Assembly: GCF_022759505.1 (NCBI RefSeq)
Contig: NZ_CP094289.1
Location: forward strand, 2,170,001-2,234,000
Source: Georgenia sp. TF02-10
Lineage (GTDB): Bacteria; Actinomycetota; Actinomycetes; Actinomycetales; Actinomycetaceae
Length of the DNA: 64,000 nt
Reading direction: 5' to 3'
In this document: positions 8,573 to 18,185 of the stretch, piece after piece
Numbering within the stretch: position 1 is the stretch's first letter
How the letters are laid out: every line of letters starts with the position of its first letter
Made by a program: the position numbers and the translations under genes
The notes under the pieces: model-generated
Databases searched by the model: none
What the model was told of the DNA's origin: nothing
What the model saw: the letters and a program-made list of their open reading frames with translations, nothing else

Positions 8573-10255
8573 TCACTGTCCGGTGACGAGGCTGACGGGG
8601 GCCGTGAGGTCTTCTCGCGCGCGGCCCTCGCGGAGGGTCGCTGTGCGCCGACTGGCCGGACCTTCGGCGCTGTGGCCGCGGCCCCGACGGCTCAGGACGC
8701 CGGCAGCCACCCCCACAGCAGCCACGACCCAGACGGCGACGGTGGGCAGGGTGCCGAGCCGGGCAGCTGGGGTGAGGGACGTGCGCAGCGGGAGGGTGGC
8801 AGTCATCTCCTCCGCCGTGAACAGTCCCGTGCGCTCAACAACGTCTCCATCGGGCAGGATGATGCCGCTGACACCGACCGTGGAGACCTGGACCGTCGCC
8901 CGCCCGTGCTCCACCGCACGAAAGCGTGACATCACCAGCTGCTGGGTCGACTCCGGGGAGTACCCGAAGGAGGCGTTGTTCGTCGGGATGATGATGAGCT
9001 CCCCACCCCCCACCACGCCCTCACGGATCAGTCCGGCGTAGGCGACCTCGAAACAGATGCCCACCGCCGCTTCGACCTCACGTGACAGCCGCTGGACCGG
9101 GATGGGCATGAGCCCCGGGCCCCGCCCCGCGGCCATGTCGGTAGAAACCCGGTCCACCAGCGGGGTGATCCGCCGGAACAGATCCCGGTAGGGCATGTAC
9201 TCCCCGAAGGGAACCGGGTGCTGCTTGGCGTAGGCGCCGCTGACAGTCCCCCCTTCCTGCCACAACACCAGCTCGTTGTAACGGATGTCCTGGCCGGTCG
9301 GGAACCGCTGCGTGCCCAGCAGGACCGGGGCACCCGCCGCTCTGGCGGCCGCGTCCACCAGTGCCGCCTGCGCGGCGTCGGTACGCGGGTCGATGTCCGC
9401 GGCACTCTCCGGCCACAGCACCAGGTCCAGCCGGTCCCCCACGCTTTCGACCAGCCTGCGCGTGCCCCGGGTGTGGTTCGCCGTGACCTCCCGGGCCTGC
9501 ACCGCCCACTCGGCTCCCAGCTGGGGAACATTGCCCTGGACCGCGCCCACCCGAAGGGTCCCCACCTCCGCTCCAGCATCCAGCGGCAACAGCCACGGCC
9601 CCAGAGCCAAGATGAGCCCCACCACCGCAGCGCCCATGGCAGCTGCAACGTGGGATCGGCGCGTCCACACCAACGCCATCAGCGCGCCGATGAACACCAC
9701 CACGGCCGAGACGAGGACCTCCCCACCGTAAGGAGCCAGCCGCACCAGCGGCGCGTCGGTCTGGGAGAAGGCCAGCATCCCCCACGGGAAGCCACCAAAC
9801 GGCCACGAGGCGCGAAGCTGCTCGACGGCAACCCAGATGACGGCCGCCAGGCACGCCTGCACCACGGGGCGAGCCCCTACCCACGCCGCCCGCCGGGCCA
9901 CCACCGTCCACGCGGCGGCGAAGCCCGCGATGTACAGCGCCTGCATCATGCTCAACGCAATCCACGGCACGAGTGAACCGGTCGCGTGGATGACCCAGTA
10001 CACGTGCGGCAGGAAGAACGCCACACCCCACACCAGTCCGGTCGCCCAGGCCTGCGCCATCCGCGCCCGGCGCAACGCGAGCAGCAGCAGCGCGACGCCC
10101 AGGTAGGCCAACGGCCACCATCCACGGTCGGGAAAGGCCAGGTTGGTCAGCACCCCACCGCCAGCGGCCATCACCAGCGGCCAGGCCACACGCGAGAAGG
10201 CCGGTGGTGTCGGGTCTCCAGGTGACCGCGGGGACGACGTCACGGCCACACCCAC
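8573..10255 (-). CDS. lnt: Apolipoprotein N-acyltransferase (Lnt/CutE), paralogue 1
   Basis: This 560-residue membrane enzyme adds the third acyl chain to lipoprotein N-termini. The N-terminal half has six or more helices. The C-terminal half is a nitrilase-type domain with the Glu-Lys-Cys triad: Glu in LWPES, Lys in YAKQHPVPFGEYMPYR and Cys in VGICFEVAY. The start is a GTG in a GC-rich stretch and could move a few codons. A DUF2933 gene lies 86 bp upstream on the same strand, with a TTCAT-type repeat before it. E. coli lnt is also called cutE because mutants are copper sensitive, which fits the island. A second full copy is at 37242-38921; the two are clearly paralogues, not duplicates. Confidence 0.93.
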   Translation of the reverse strand: MGVAVTSSPRSPGDPTPPAFSRVAWPLVMAAGGGVLTNLAFPDRGWWPLAYLGVALLLLALRRARMAQAWATGLVWGVAFFLPHVYWVIHATGSLVPWIALSMMQALYIAGFAAAWTVVARRAAWVGARPVVQACLAAVIWVAVEQLRASWPFGGFPWGMLAFSQTDAPLVRLAPYGGEVLVSAVVVFIGALMALVWTRRSHVAAAMGAAVVGLILALGPWLLPLDAGAEVGTLRVGAVQGNVPQLGAEWAVQAREVTANHTRGTRRLVESVGDRLDLVLWPESAADIDPRTDAAQAALVDAAARAAGAPVLLGTQRFPTGQDIRYNELVLWQEGGTVSGAYAKQHPVPFGEYMPYRDLFRRITPLVDRVSTDMAAGRGPGLMPIPVQRLSREVEAAVGICFEVAYAGLIREGVVGGGELIIIPTNNASFGYSPESTQQLVMSRFRAVEHGRATVQVSTVGVSGIILPDGDVVERTGLFTAEEMTATLPLRTSLTPAARLGTLPTVAVWVVAAVGVAAGVLSRRGRGHSAEGPASRRTATLREGRAREDLTAPVSLVTGQ

Positions 10256-10341
10256 ACCACGCGCAGCCTTACCGGGCCACCGGAAGCCTCGACGACCGGG
10301 CCTGGCGCGTATGCGGCCAAGCAGCCCCAGAGCTGCGCCCG

Positions 10342-10611
10342 TCAGTGCCGGTGTCCACGGTCGGTGTGGTCACCGGTGCTGTGGGGAAGCACATCGTCCA
10401 AGGGCGGCGCCTCTTGCGAGGTCCGCGGATCGCCATGTCCTCCATGGCCACCGAACATCATCATGACCATCATCAGAGGGCAGGCCAGCACGGCCGCGTA
10501 CACGAGCGCGTCCCCTGTCGACACACCAAAGACCCGCATGGCTATGAACAGTCCGCCCATGAGCAGGACCATTCCCTTGAGGTGCCCGCTGCCGCTGTGG
10601 TTCACCGTCAC
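10342..10611 (-). CDS. DUF2933-like small membrane protein
   Basis: The product has 89 residues. Two hydrophobic segments (MVLLMGGLFIAMRVFG and LVYAAVLACPLMMVMMMFG) are followed by a His/Gly-rich tail beginning HGGHGDP and ending HSTGDHTDRGHRH. DUF2933 proteins are short membrane proteins often found beside copper genes; their function is unknown. Met, Cys and His at the membrane edge suggest metal contact. It precedes lnt paralogue 1 and may share its transcript. Confidence 0.75.
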   Translation of the reverse strand: MTVNHSGSGHLKGMVLLMGGLFIAMRVFGVSTGDALVYAAVLACPLMMVMMMFGGHGGHGDPRTSQEAPPLDDVLPHSTGDHTDRGHRH

Positions 10612-10720
10612 TCCTCCTCAACAACGCCGCACGGAGCGGTAGAGGACGCGTCCCCGACTCACAACCCCGATACGTTTCCCCCATTCTCTGCCGCTCACCT
10701 AAAAGCCGGGTCTCCGTTCT

Positions 10721-10736
10721 GTGACGCTTTGATGAA
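10721..10736 (-). promoter_or_regulatory. 11-bp direct repeat, site 2
   Basis: On the minus strand the site reads TTCATCAAAGCGTCAC, with half-sites 11 bp apart. It lies 110 bp upstream of the DUF2933-lnt pair and in the same orientation. The rest of the 10612-10943 interval shows no convincing gene. Confidence 0.5.
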
Positions 10737-10943
10737 GCCACTGCCCCCACAGCACGTCACAGCGCGGTGAGGTCGCACGGCACACCCGTCTCCCTGGGTG
10801 TCTATGCCGGCGGCGTGAAGTCCTCGAACCGCACCGACGTATGCGAGATGGCCGATCTCTGCCGAGGGAGGCAGCGGAGTGCGTGTGCCTTCAGAACGGA
10901 CCGGGCCGACCCTCACACAGCTTGGCGGGCGCGGCCAGAGCCG

Positions 10944-13427
10944 CTACTCGTTGTCGCCGCCGGTGTCGTACTGCGGGCCGCCGGCGGCGGTTCCGGTCTC
11001 CCCGACGTCGGGCCACTGCCACTCGGCGACCTCGGGGATGTCCACCCCGTGCTCCCGGGTGTACCGCCGGGCCGCCAGGCGCGCGTCGGACATCCGCTGC
11101 CGCAGACCCGCGTAGCGCGCACCGAGGCCCGGGACGCGGTCGATGACGTCCATGACCAGGTGGTACCGGTCCAGGTCGTTGAGCATGACCATGTCGAACG
11201 GCGTCGTGGTCGTGCCCTTCTCCTTGTAGCCGCGCACGTGGAGGTTGGCGTGGTTGGTGCGCCGGTAGGTGAGCCGGTGGATGAGCCAGGGGTAGCCGTG
11301 GTAGGCGAAGATCACCTTCTTGCTCGTGGTGAAGATCGCGTCGAACTCCGAGTCGGGCAGTCCGTGCGGGTGCTCCTTGGGGTCCTGCAGACGCATGAGG
11401 TCCACGACGTTGACCACCCGCACCCGCAGCTCGGGCAGGTGCTCACGCAGCAGGTCCGCGGCGGCGAGCACCTCCAGGGTGGGGATGTCGCCCGCGCACA
11501 CGAGCACGACGTCCGGTTCGCTGCCCTCCTCCTCGGTCCCTGCCCACTCCCAGATGCCCAGGCCGCGGTGGCAGTGGTCCAACGCCTCCTCCATCGTGAG
11601 GAAGTCCGGACCGGGCTGCTTGCCGGCGACGACGACGTTGACGTACTGGCGGGTGCGCAGCACGTGGTCGTAGGTCGCCAGCAGCGTGTTGGTGTCCGGC
11701 GGCAGGTAGACGCGGACGACGTCGGCGCCCTTGTTGACGACGTGGTCGATGAACCCCGGGTCCTGGTGGGAGAAGCCGTTGTGGTCCTGGCGCCACACGT
11801 GCGAGGACAGCAGGTAGTTCAGCGAGGCGATGGGCCGGCGCCACGGCAGCTCGCCGGTGACCTTCAACCACTTCAGGTGCTGGTTGACCATCGAGTCGAC
11901 GATGTGGATGAAGGCCTCGTAGGACGTGAACAGGCCGTGGCGACCGGTGAGGAGGTAGCCCTCCAGCCAGCCCTGGCACTGGTGCTCGGACAGGATCTCC
12001 ACCACCTGGCCGGCCCGGGTCAGGTTCTCGGCGCGGTCGCTGTCGAGGAGCTCGGCGTTCCACTGCTTGGCGGTGACGTCGTACACCGCCTGAAGCCGGT
12101 TGGAGGCGACCTCGTCCGGCCCGAAGAGCCGGAAGTTGTCCGGGTTGCGGCGCATCACCTCGGTGAGCCACTTGCCCAGCTCGCGGGTGGCCTCGGTGAG
12201 CGAGGCGCCGGGGACCGGGACGTCGACGGCGAAGTCCCGCACGTCCGGCAGCCGCAGATCACGCAGCAGCAGGCCCCCGTTGGCGTGCGGGTTGTCGCTC
12301 AGCCGCAGGTGCCCCTCGGGCGCCAGGGCGGCCACGTCCTCCACCAGCCGGCCAGCGTCGTCGAACAGCTCCTGCGGGCGGTAGCTGCGCAGCCAGTCCT
12401 CCAGCACCTGCAGGTGCTCGGGGGTGTCTCGGGCGTTGGCCAGCGGCACCTGGTGGGAGCGCCAGGAGCCCTCGGTGCGCTGCCCGTCGACCTCCTTCGG
12501 GCCGGTCCACCCCTTGGGGGTGCGCAGCACGATCATCGGCCACCGGGGACGCTCGACCTCCTCGGCGTCCAGCCCGGCGGCCCGCTCCTTGATGTCGGCG
12601 ATCTCGTCGAGCACCTCGTCGAGCAGGGCGGCGAACCGGGCGTGGACCGAGACAGCGTCCTCGTCGTCGAAACCGGCGGTGAAGACGTGGGGGCGGTGGC
12701 CGTAGCCGCGCATGAGCTCGGTGAGCTCGTCCTCGCCGATGCGGGCCAGCACCGTGGGGTTGGCGATCTTGTAGCCGTTGAGGTGCAGGATCGGCAGCAC
12801 GACCCCGTCGGTCTTCGGGTTGACGAACTTGTTGGCGTGCCAGCTGGCGGCCAGCGGGCCGGTCTCGGCCTCGCCGTCGCCGACGACGGCCAGGACAAGC
12901 AGGTCGGGGTTGTCGAACGCCGCGCCGTAGGCGTGGGAGAGCGCGTAGCCCAGCTCACCGCCCTCGTGGATGGAACCGGGCACCTCGGGCGCCACATGGG
13001 AGGGGATACCCCCGGGGAAGGAGAACTGCCGGAACAGCCGGCGCAGCCCCTCGGTGTCCTGGGTGACGTCGGAGTAGATCTCGGAGTAGGTGCCCTCGAG
13101 GTAGCCGTTGGCCACCGGGCCCGGCCCGCCGTGACCCGGGCCGGCGATGTAGATCGCGGACTGGGCGCGTTCCCGGATCACCCGGTTGGCGTGGGCGGAG
13201 ATGAAGTTCAGCCCCGGGGTGGTGCCCCAGTGGCCCAGCAGCCGCGGCTTGATGTGGTCGGGCTCCAGCGGCTCGCGCAGCAGCGGATTGTCCAGCAGGT
13301 AGATCTGCCCGACGGACAGGTAGTTCGCGGCGCGCCACCAGGCGTCGATGCGCGCGATCGTGGCGTCGTCCGGGCCCTGCTCGCCGCGTCGGCGCCAGGT
13401 GGTCGGGGAAGCAGTCGCGCTAGTCAT
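10944..13427 (-). CDS. xfp: Xylulose-5-phosphate/fructose-6-phosphate phosphoketolase
   Basis: At 827 residues this is a full-length thiamine-diphosphate phosphoketolase. It cleaves xylulose-5-P (or fructose-6-P) with phosphate into acetyl-P and glyceraldehyde-3-P (or erythrose-4-P). Signatures include [20 protein letters not shown], the cofactor motif [13 protein letters not shown], and [20 protein letters not shown]. The ATG start gives MTSATASP. It is monocistronic: flanking genes face the other way or are over 300 bp distant. With zwf and the GH65 fusion nearby, it suggests a short path from disaccharides via pentose phosphates to acetyl-P inside the island. Confidence 0.96.
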   Translation of the reverse strand: MTSATASPTTWRRRGEQGPDDATIARIDAWWRAANYLSVGQIYLLDNPLLREPLEPDHIKPRLLGHWGTTPGLNFISAHANRVIRERAQSAIYIAGPGHGGPGPVANGYLEGTYSEIYSDVTQDTEGLRRLFRQFSFPGGIPSHVAPEVPGSIHEGGELGYALSHAYGAAFDNPDLLVLAVVGDGEAETGPLAASWHANKFVNPKTDGVVLPILHLNGYKIANPTVLARIGEDELTELMRGYGHRPHVFTAGFDDEDAVSVHARFAALLDEVLDEIADIKERAAGLDAEEVERPRWPMIVLRTPKGWTGPKEVDGQRTEGSWRSHQVPLANARDTPEHLQVLEDWLRSYRPQELFDDAGRLVEDVAALAPEGHLRLSDNPHANGGLLLRDLRLPDVRDFAVDVPVPGASLTEATRELGKWLTEVMRRNPDNFRLFGPDEVASNRLQAVYDVTAKQWNAELLDSDRAENLTRAGQVVEILSEHQCQGWLEGYLLTGRHGLFTSYEAFIHIVDSMVNQHLKWLKVTGELPWRRPIASLNYLLSSHVWRQDHNGFSHQDPGFIDHVVNKGADVVRVYLPPDTNTLLATYDHVLRTRQYVNVVVAGKQPGPDFLTMEEALDHCHRGLGIWEWAGTEEEGSEPDVVLVCAGDIPTLEVLAAADLLREHLPELRVRVVNVVDLMRLQDPKEHPHGLPDSEFDAIFTTSKKVIFAYHGYPWLIHRLTYRRTNHANLHVRGYKEKGTTTTPFDMVMLNDLDRYHLVMDVIDRVPGLGARYAGLRQRMSDARLAARRYTREHGVDIPEVAEWQWPDVGETGTAAGGPQYDTGGDNE

Positions 13428-13613
13428 GGTTCAGTACTCTCCTGTGTCGTAGCTCCCCCGCACATGCTGGTCCACTTCACCATCGCCCACATCGACCCCT
13501 TCTCGCCTCCTACTTTGGTCCTGGTGTGCCCCAGTTGCCGCCTCTGACCGCTGTGGCCCATCCGCCCTTGTGTCCGATCACGTGACCCTGGAGTTCACTG
13601 GAAGGTCGCCACC

Positions 13614-14261
13614 ATGCCGACCATGTCCTTTTTTGAAGCCTTGCTCTGCCGCAGCGCACCGTGGCGGTGCTTGGCGCGGCGGATCCTGCCGTGGAGTACT
13701 CAAGGGTTCTCCCTTGCAGGTGAGGTGCTCGAGCTCGGCGGCGGGAGTGGTGCCATCGCCGCGCAGCTCGGCCGCACCGACCGGCAGGTACGTCTCACCG
13801 TGACCGACCTGGACCCCGTCATGGTCCGTGCCGCACGGCAGCGGTTAGCACATCTACCGCACGTCGTGGTCCACCAGGCCGACGCCACACGACTGCCGTA
13901 CGGGGATGGGTCCTTCGACGCGGTGACAAGCTTCCTCATGCTCCACCACGTGATCGAATGGGAAAGCGCAGTGAGCGAGGCGTCTCGTGTCCTGCGACCC
14001 GGGGGAATGTTCCTGGGATACGACCTGGTCGCGTCCCGCGTCGCATCGCTGGTGCACCTGGTCGACCGTTCCCCACACCGACTCATCGAGCGCGGAACAC
14101 TAGAGCCCGTCCTGGCGCGCGCCGGCCTCCAGGACGTCACCGTGCAGTACTCGCTGCGCGGTCTAGTCCTACGCTTCGCCGCCCGCAAACCGCGCACGCC
14201 ACAGCCCGGTGGCGGCGCGATCGGGTCGACCTCACCAGCCACAGGCCAGGTCAGGCCGTGA
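13614..14261 (+). CDS. Class I SAM-dependent methyltransferase
   Basis: The product has 215 residues. Motif I is VLELGGGSGAIAAQL, followed by an acidic VTDLDPVM, DATRLPYGDGSFDAVTSFLMLHH and the VLRPGGMFLGYDL strand, the order of a Rossmann-fold methyltransferase. Nothing indicates the substrate. It is divergent from phosphoketolase and followed by a strong hairpin. An upstream GTG could extend it slightly. Confidence 0.82.
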   Translation: MPTMSFFEALLCRSAPWRCLARRILPWSTQGFSLAGEVLELGGGSGAIAAQLGRTDRQVRLTVTDLDPVMVRAARQRLAHLPHVVVHQADATRLPYGDGSFDAVTSFLMLHHVIEWESAVSEASRVLRPGGMFLGYDLVASRVASLVHLVDRSPHRLIERGTLEPVLARAGLQDVTVQYSLRGLVLRFAARKPRTPQPGGGAIGSTSPATGQVRP

Positions 14262-14317
14262 ACCGGAATGTGCCTGGCGCTCCGTGACGATGCGAGCCAG
14301 GACTCACGCGCGCGACG

Positions 14318-14365
14318 ACGAGCGCCGACCTCCCGTGCCTCAACAGCCGGGAGGTCGGCGCTCGT
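14318..14365. terminator. Strong bidirectional hairpin
   Basis: An 18-bp perfect stem (arms 14318-14335 and 14348-14365, starting ACGAGCGCCGACC) closes a 12-base loop between the convergent methyltransferase and CopB ATPase genes. No U-tract follows, as is common for actinobacterial terminators. Confidence 0.75.
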
Positions 14366-14417
14366 GAAACACCGCGGTACCTGCGGGCCGCGTGCGTCGC
14401 ACGTCCCGCGCGGTGAG

Positions 14418-16742
14418 TCAGTGGTGGTGCGCTGGGACCACGTCCTCACGTCGCCCAGGTGCCTCGACGCCACCGGCGGAGGGCACCTTGGGGGCGCCGT
14501 GCGCGGCCGCGGTGCTGGCCTCGGGGCTGAGGTCCAGGCGGCGCAGCAGCTGGGCGTTGAGCGCCACCACGATGGTCGACAGGGACATCAGGATGGCCCC
14601 CACCGACATCGGCAGGATGAACCCGATCGGCGCCAACACCCCTGCGGCCAGCGGGACGGCGGCGATGTTGTAGCCCGCTGCCCACCACAGGTTCTGCTTC
14701 ATCTTCCGGTAGCTGGCGCGCGAGAGCTGGATGACCGACAGGACCGAACGTGGGTCGTCCGAGACCAGGATGACCCCGGCCGAGCCAATGGCCACGTCGG
14801 TGCCCGCGCCGATGGCGATCCCCACGTCGGCCTGGGCCAACGCCGGGGCGTCGTTGACGCCATCCCCCACCATGGCCACGATGCGGCCCTGGTGCTGCAG
14901 CTCAAGGACCTTGTCGCTCTTGTCCTCCGGGCGGACCTGGGCGAAGACCTGGTCGATGCCCAGGTCGGCGGCCACCGTCCGGGCCACCGGCTCGGCGTCA
15001 CCGGTGATCATCACGACCCGGATGCCCAGCTGGTGCAGGGCGTCGATCGCCTGCCGGGACTCCTCGCGGATCTCATCGGCCAGTGCCACCGCCCCGGCCA
15101 CCTTCCCGTCGATCAGGACGTGCAGGACAGTAGCCCCGTCCTCCGACCACGGTGCGCTTGCCCGCAACGGCTCAGCGGAGTGCTGGGCGAGCAGCGCCGG
15201 GCCACCAACCTGGACCTCGCGGCCCTCCACGGTGGCACGCACCCCCACGGCGGTCGCGGCACGGAAGTTACCGGCCGGCGGCACCTGCAGTCCTCGGTCC
15301 TCGGCCGCGGCCACGATCGCCCGCGCCAGCGGGTGCTCACTCTCGGCCTCCGCGGCCGCCGCCAGGCGCAGCAGGTCCCCGGCCTCATACCCACCGGTGG
15401 TGGTGATGTCGGTGAGCGCGGGCTCGCCCTTGGTCAGCGTGCCGGTCTTGTCGAACAGCACGGTGTCCACCACGCGCATGCGCTCCATCGCGGCACGGTC
15501 CTTGATCAACACCCCACCACGGGCGGCGCGCTCAGTGGAGATGGACACGACCAGCGGGATCGCCAGGCCCAGGGCGTGGGGGCAGGCGATGACCAAGACG
15601 GTGATCGCCCGCACGAGCGCGCTCTCGGGCACCCCCAGCCACACCCACACGACCGCAGTGATGATCGCGGCGATCACCGCGTACCAGAACAGCCAGCCGG
15701 CGGCCTTGTCCGCCAGGAGCTGGGCGCGGCTGGTGGAGGCCTGCGCCTCGGCAACCAGGCGCTGGATACCGGCCAGCGCGGTGTCCTCACCAACGGCCGA
15801 GACCCGCACCCGTAGCGCGTTGTCGGTGGCCACCGTACCGGCCACGACGTGGTCCCCCACGCTGCGCAGCACCGGCTTGGACTCACCGGTGATCATCGAC
15901 TCATCCACGTCCGCGCCGCCGTCGACGACCTCACCGTCGGCCGGCACCCGGCCACCCGGACGGACGACGACGACATCACCCAGACGAAGGTCTGCCGGGG
16001 CCACCGTGACAATCTCATCACCCTCCACCCGCTCGGCCTCATCGGGCAGGAGCGCGGCCAGGGAGTCCAGCGCGGAGGTGGTCTGCGCCAAGGAGCGCAT
16101 CTCCAGCCAGTGCCCCAGCAGCATGATGACGACCAGGAGCGCCAGCTCCCACCAGAAGTCCAGCTCGTGGGAGAAGAGCCCCAGGCTCGCCCCGAGTGAG
16201 GCGACGAACGCGACCGTGATCGCCATCCCGATCAGCAGCATCATCCCCGGCTTACGGGCACGCAGCTCGTCGACGGCGCCGGTGAGGAAGGGCCGCCCAC
16301 CCCACACGTAAATCACGGTCCCGAGCACCGGGGAGACCCACCCGACGCCCGGGATGTCGGGCAGGGAGTAGCCGAGAAGGTCGGCGAACATGCCGTTGAG
16401 CAGCACGGTGGGAATCGCCAGGGCGAGCATGATCCAGAACAGGCGCCGGAACATCGCCACATGATCCCCATGTCCCCCATGGCCGCCGTGGTCTCCATGA
16501 CCGCCGTGAGCGTCATGTCCGGCGTGAGGACCATGGCTGTCGTGACCGGAGTGGGACGCATCATGCCCGTGGTGCCCTGCGGCGGTCAGTGGGTCGGTGA
16601 CCTGTCCGGTCTTCGTCGGCATCGCTTGCCCGTGGGTGGCCTGGCTCCCGTGTCCCCCGCCGTGAGCGGTGTGCTGCTCGGCGGGACCGCGTCCATCTGA
16701 CCTGGCCCCGCCGTGCCCGTGATGGTGCTCTGGCGTACTCAT
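14418..16742 (-). CDS. copB: CPH-type (CopB-like) copper P1B-3 ATPase with His-rich N-terminus
   Basis: The ATG at 16742 is preceded by GAGGGGAAG and gives 774 residues. Residues 1-95 are dominated by His, Gly and Asp and replace an HMA domain. The metal site is ACPHALGLAIP (CPH at 387-389); DKTGTLTKGE starts at 431; TGES, HP (SEHPLARAI) and [16 protein letters not shown] follow; the last helices carry GYN and MSLSTIVVALNAQ. This is the P1B-3 signature, associated with export of copper (Cu2+, also Cu+). A CsoR-type operator is 30 bp upstream of the start codon. The divergent neighbour is a CxxC thioredoxin-fold gene. Confidence 0.93.
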   Translation of the reverse strand: MSTPEHHHGHGGARSDGRGPAEQHTAHGGGHGSQATHGQAMPTKTGQVTDPLTAAGHHGHDASHSGHDSHGPHAGHDAHGGHGDHGGHGGHGDHVAMFRRLFWIMLALAIPTVLLNGMFADLLGYSLPDIPGVGWVSPVLGTVIYVWGGRPFLTGAVDELRARKPGMMLLIGMAITVAFVASLGASLGLFSHELDFWWELALLVVIMLLGHWLEMRSLAQTTSALDSLAALLPDEAERVEGDEIVTVAPADLRLGDVVVVRPGGRVPADGEVVDGGADVDESMITGESKPVLRSVGDHVVAGTVATDNALRVRVSAVGEDTALAGIQRLVAEAQASTSRAQLLADKAAGWLFWYAVIAAIITAVVWVWLGVPESALVRAITVLVIACPHALGLAIPLVVSISTERAARGGVLIKDRAAMERMRVVDTVLFDKTGTLTKGEPALTDITTTGGYEAGDLLRLAAAAEAESEHPLARAIVAAAEDRGLQVPPAGNFRAATAVGVRATVEGREVQVGGPALLAQHSAEPLRASAPWSEDGATVLHVLIDGKVAGAVALADEIREESRQAIDALHQLGIRVVMITGDAEPVARTVAADLGIDQVFAQVRPEDKSDKVLELQHQGRIVAMVGDGVNDAPALAQADVGIAIGAGTDVAIGSAGVILVSDDPRSVLSVIQLSRASYRKMKQNLWWAAGYNIAAVPLAAGVLAPIGFILPMSVGAILMSLSTIVVALNAQLLRRLDLSPEASTAAAHGAPKVPSAGGVEAPGRREDVVPAHHH

Positions 16743-16771
16743 AGCTTCCCCTCGTCGACATCCTTCATCCA

Positions 16772-16786
16772 TACCCCTACAGGGTA
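16772..16786. promoter_or_regulatory. CsoR-type operator box 2
   Basis: TACCCCTACAGGGTA lies within the slightly longer palindrome ATACCC-N5-GGGTAT, 30 bp before the copB start codon. It is identical in its core to box 3 at 34098. Confidence 0.78.
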
Positions 16787-16851
16787 TCCCTGCTGGGTGC
16801 AAGGGGGACGGGTGGCATTCCATTCCTGATCTGGGGCCCTTGCCGGTGATC

Positions 16852-16867
16852 TTCATGGGTTCTTCAT
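16852..16867 (+). promoter_or_regulatory. 11-bp direct repeat, site 3
   Basis: TTCATGGGTTCTTCAT has two perfect half-sites 11 bp apart, 78 bp upstream of the rightward redox operon that begins at 16945. Confidence 0.55.
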
Positions 16868-16944
16868 GAAAGGTCGATCGATTGGCCCGGTCAGGCGGCC
16901 GATGCTTTCGGTGGTGATCCGACACCCATTGAGAAGAGGACTTC

Positions 16945-17223
16945 GTGACAGCCCAAGAAAGCCTGACCAAGGTGACCGTGGTTCAGGCGCCCGCGTGCCA
17001 CTACTGTGAGGACGCCGCTGCGGTTCTTGCTGAGCTCAGCGTGAGGTTCGCGTTGACCGTGCGGATGGTCGAACGCGACTCGGCCGAGGGACGGGAACTG
17101 ATCGGCCGGCACCGGCCGCCCATGGCCCCGCTGGTCCTGGTCGACGAGGAGTTCTTCAGCAGCGGACGCCTCCCCCGGCGCCGGCTGGAGAAGCTTCTCC
17201 AGCTGCGCGCGGCCGCGGCGTGA
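16945..17223 (+). CDS. Glutaredoxin/thioredoxin-fold CxxC protein
   Basis: The product has 92 residues with no signal peptide. The motif VTVVQAPACHYCEDAAAVL places a CHYC redox centre after the first strand, and PPMAPLVLVDEEF supplies the cis-Pro region. It is probably a cytosolic dithiol carrier. The GTG start follows AGAAGAGGA. It is the first gene of a three-gene unit: the next start is 14 bp away and encodes a CcdA-like membrane carrier, then a secreted redoxin. Electrons could pass from this protein through the membrane to the redoxin. Confidence 0.8.
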   Translation: MTAQESLTKVTVVQAPACHYCEDAAAVLAELSVRFALTVRMVERDSAEGRELIGRHRPPMAPLVLVDEEFFSSGRLPRRRLEKLLQLRAAAA

Positions 17224-17237
17224 GAAGGGCCTGAGCC

Positions 17238-18185
17238 GTGGGAAGTGAGCTCCTGACCACCGGCAGCGTCCTGGCTGCCTTCTTCGCCGGCGGCGTGGCC
17301 CTGTTCGCGCCGTGCTGCATCGTCTTCCTCGCCCCCAGCTACCTGGCCGGGGCGGTGAAGAACCGCCGGTGGCGAATCCTGCCCCTGACCTTCGTGTTCG
17401 CCGCAGGCCTGGCGCTCGTGCTGGTCCCCATCACACTCGGCATCAGCATGCTGTCCGGGGCCATCAACCAGTACCACACCCAGCTCTACTGGGCCGGTGG
17501 CCTGCTGATGATCGCCCTGGCCGGGCTGTCCCTGTCGGGGACCATGTGGTCCCTGCCCCGCTTCCTGCGCGCCCCGGACACCAGCCGCGGGGACGGCGCC
17601 AGCTTCTTCGCCCTCGGTGTCTTCTCCGGGATCGCCTCCAGCTGCTGCGCCCCCGTCCTGGCCGGCGTGATGACACTGTCGGTGCTGTCGGGGTCCGCCG
17701 CCGGAGGCGTGGCCCTGGGCCTGGCGTTCGTCTTCGGGATGGTCTTCCCCCTCTTCGTCATGGCCCTGATCTGGGACAAGGCCCGCCTCGGGGAACGCCG
17801 CCTCTTCCAGGCGCGGCTCATCAAGATCCGCGTCGGCGGCCGCACCCTGGTCACCAACACCGTCAACCTCGCCGTCGCGATCGCCTTCGCCGTCATGGGC
17901 ATCTGGGTCATCACCCTGGCCGGCAGCACCGAGATGACCGGCGGTGGCGCGGTGCAAAGCGCCATCGGTGACTGGCTCGCCAGCACGCTGGGCCGCCTGC
18001 AGGAGGGGCTCAGCCCCCTGCCCGAGCCCCTCCTGGGCGTGGGCCTCCTCGCCCTGGCCGGCGGGTTCGTGCTCTTCACCCTGCGCGACCGGCGCACCCG
18101 AGCCTCGCGCCCCGCCGATCCCGAGCCAGCAGCCGAGACGCCCGCCTGCCACGCCAACCACGACACCGAAGGACTACCCAGATGA
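17238..18185 (+). CDS. CcdA/DsbD-like membrane thiol carrier with paired cysteines
   Basis: The product has 315 residues and about seven helices. Two intramembrane cysteine pairs occur in FAPCCIVFLAPSYL and IASSCCAPVLAGVM, at equivalent places in two halves, where classic CcdA has PC single-Cys motifs. CcdA proteins carry reducing equivalents from cytosolic thioredoxin to the outside. Residues after 275 form a charged tail. The stop overlaps the next start by 4 bp. The adjacent Cys-Cys doublets, also seen in mercury and other metal transporters, leave room for a metal-transport role. The other CcdA in the window (40254) has the normal layout. Confidence 0.82.
   Translation: MGSELLTTGSVLAAFFAGGVALFAPCCIVFLAPSYLAGAVKNRRWRILPLTFVFAAGLALVLVPITLGISMLSGAINQYHTQLYWAGGLLMIALAGLSLSGTMWSLPRFLRAPDTSRGDGASFFALGVFSGIASSCCAPVLAGVMTLSVLSGSAAGGVALGLAFVFGMVFPLFVMALIWDKARLGERRLFQARLIKIRVGGRTLVTNTVNLAVAIAFAVMGIWVITLAGSTEMTGGGAVQSAIGDWLASTLGRLQEGLSPLPEPLLGVGLLALAGGFVLFTLRDRRTRASRPADPEPAAETPACHANHDTEGLPR

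Noticed and set aside
10767-13547. 926-residue open frame on the plus strand
   Set aside because: Antisense to phosphoketolase, which has complete signatures; the frame is a GC-bias artefact.
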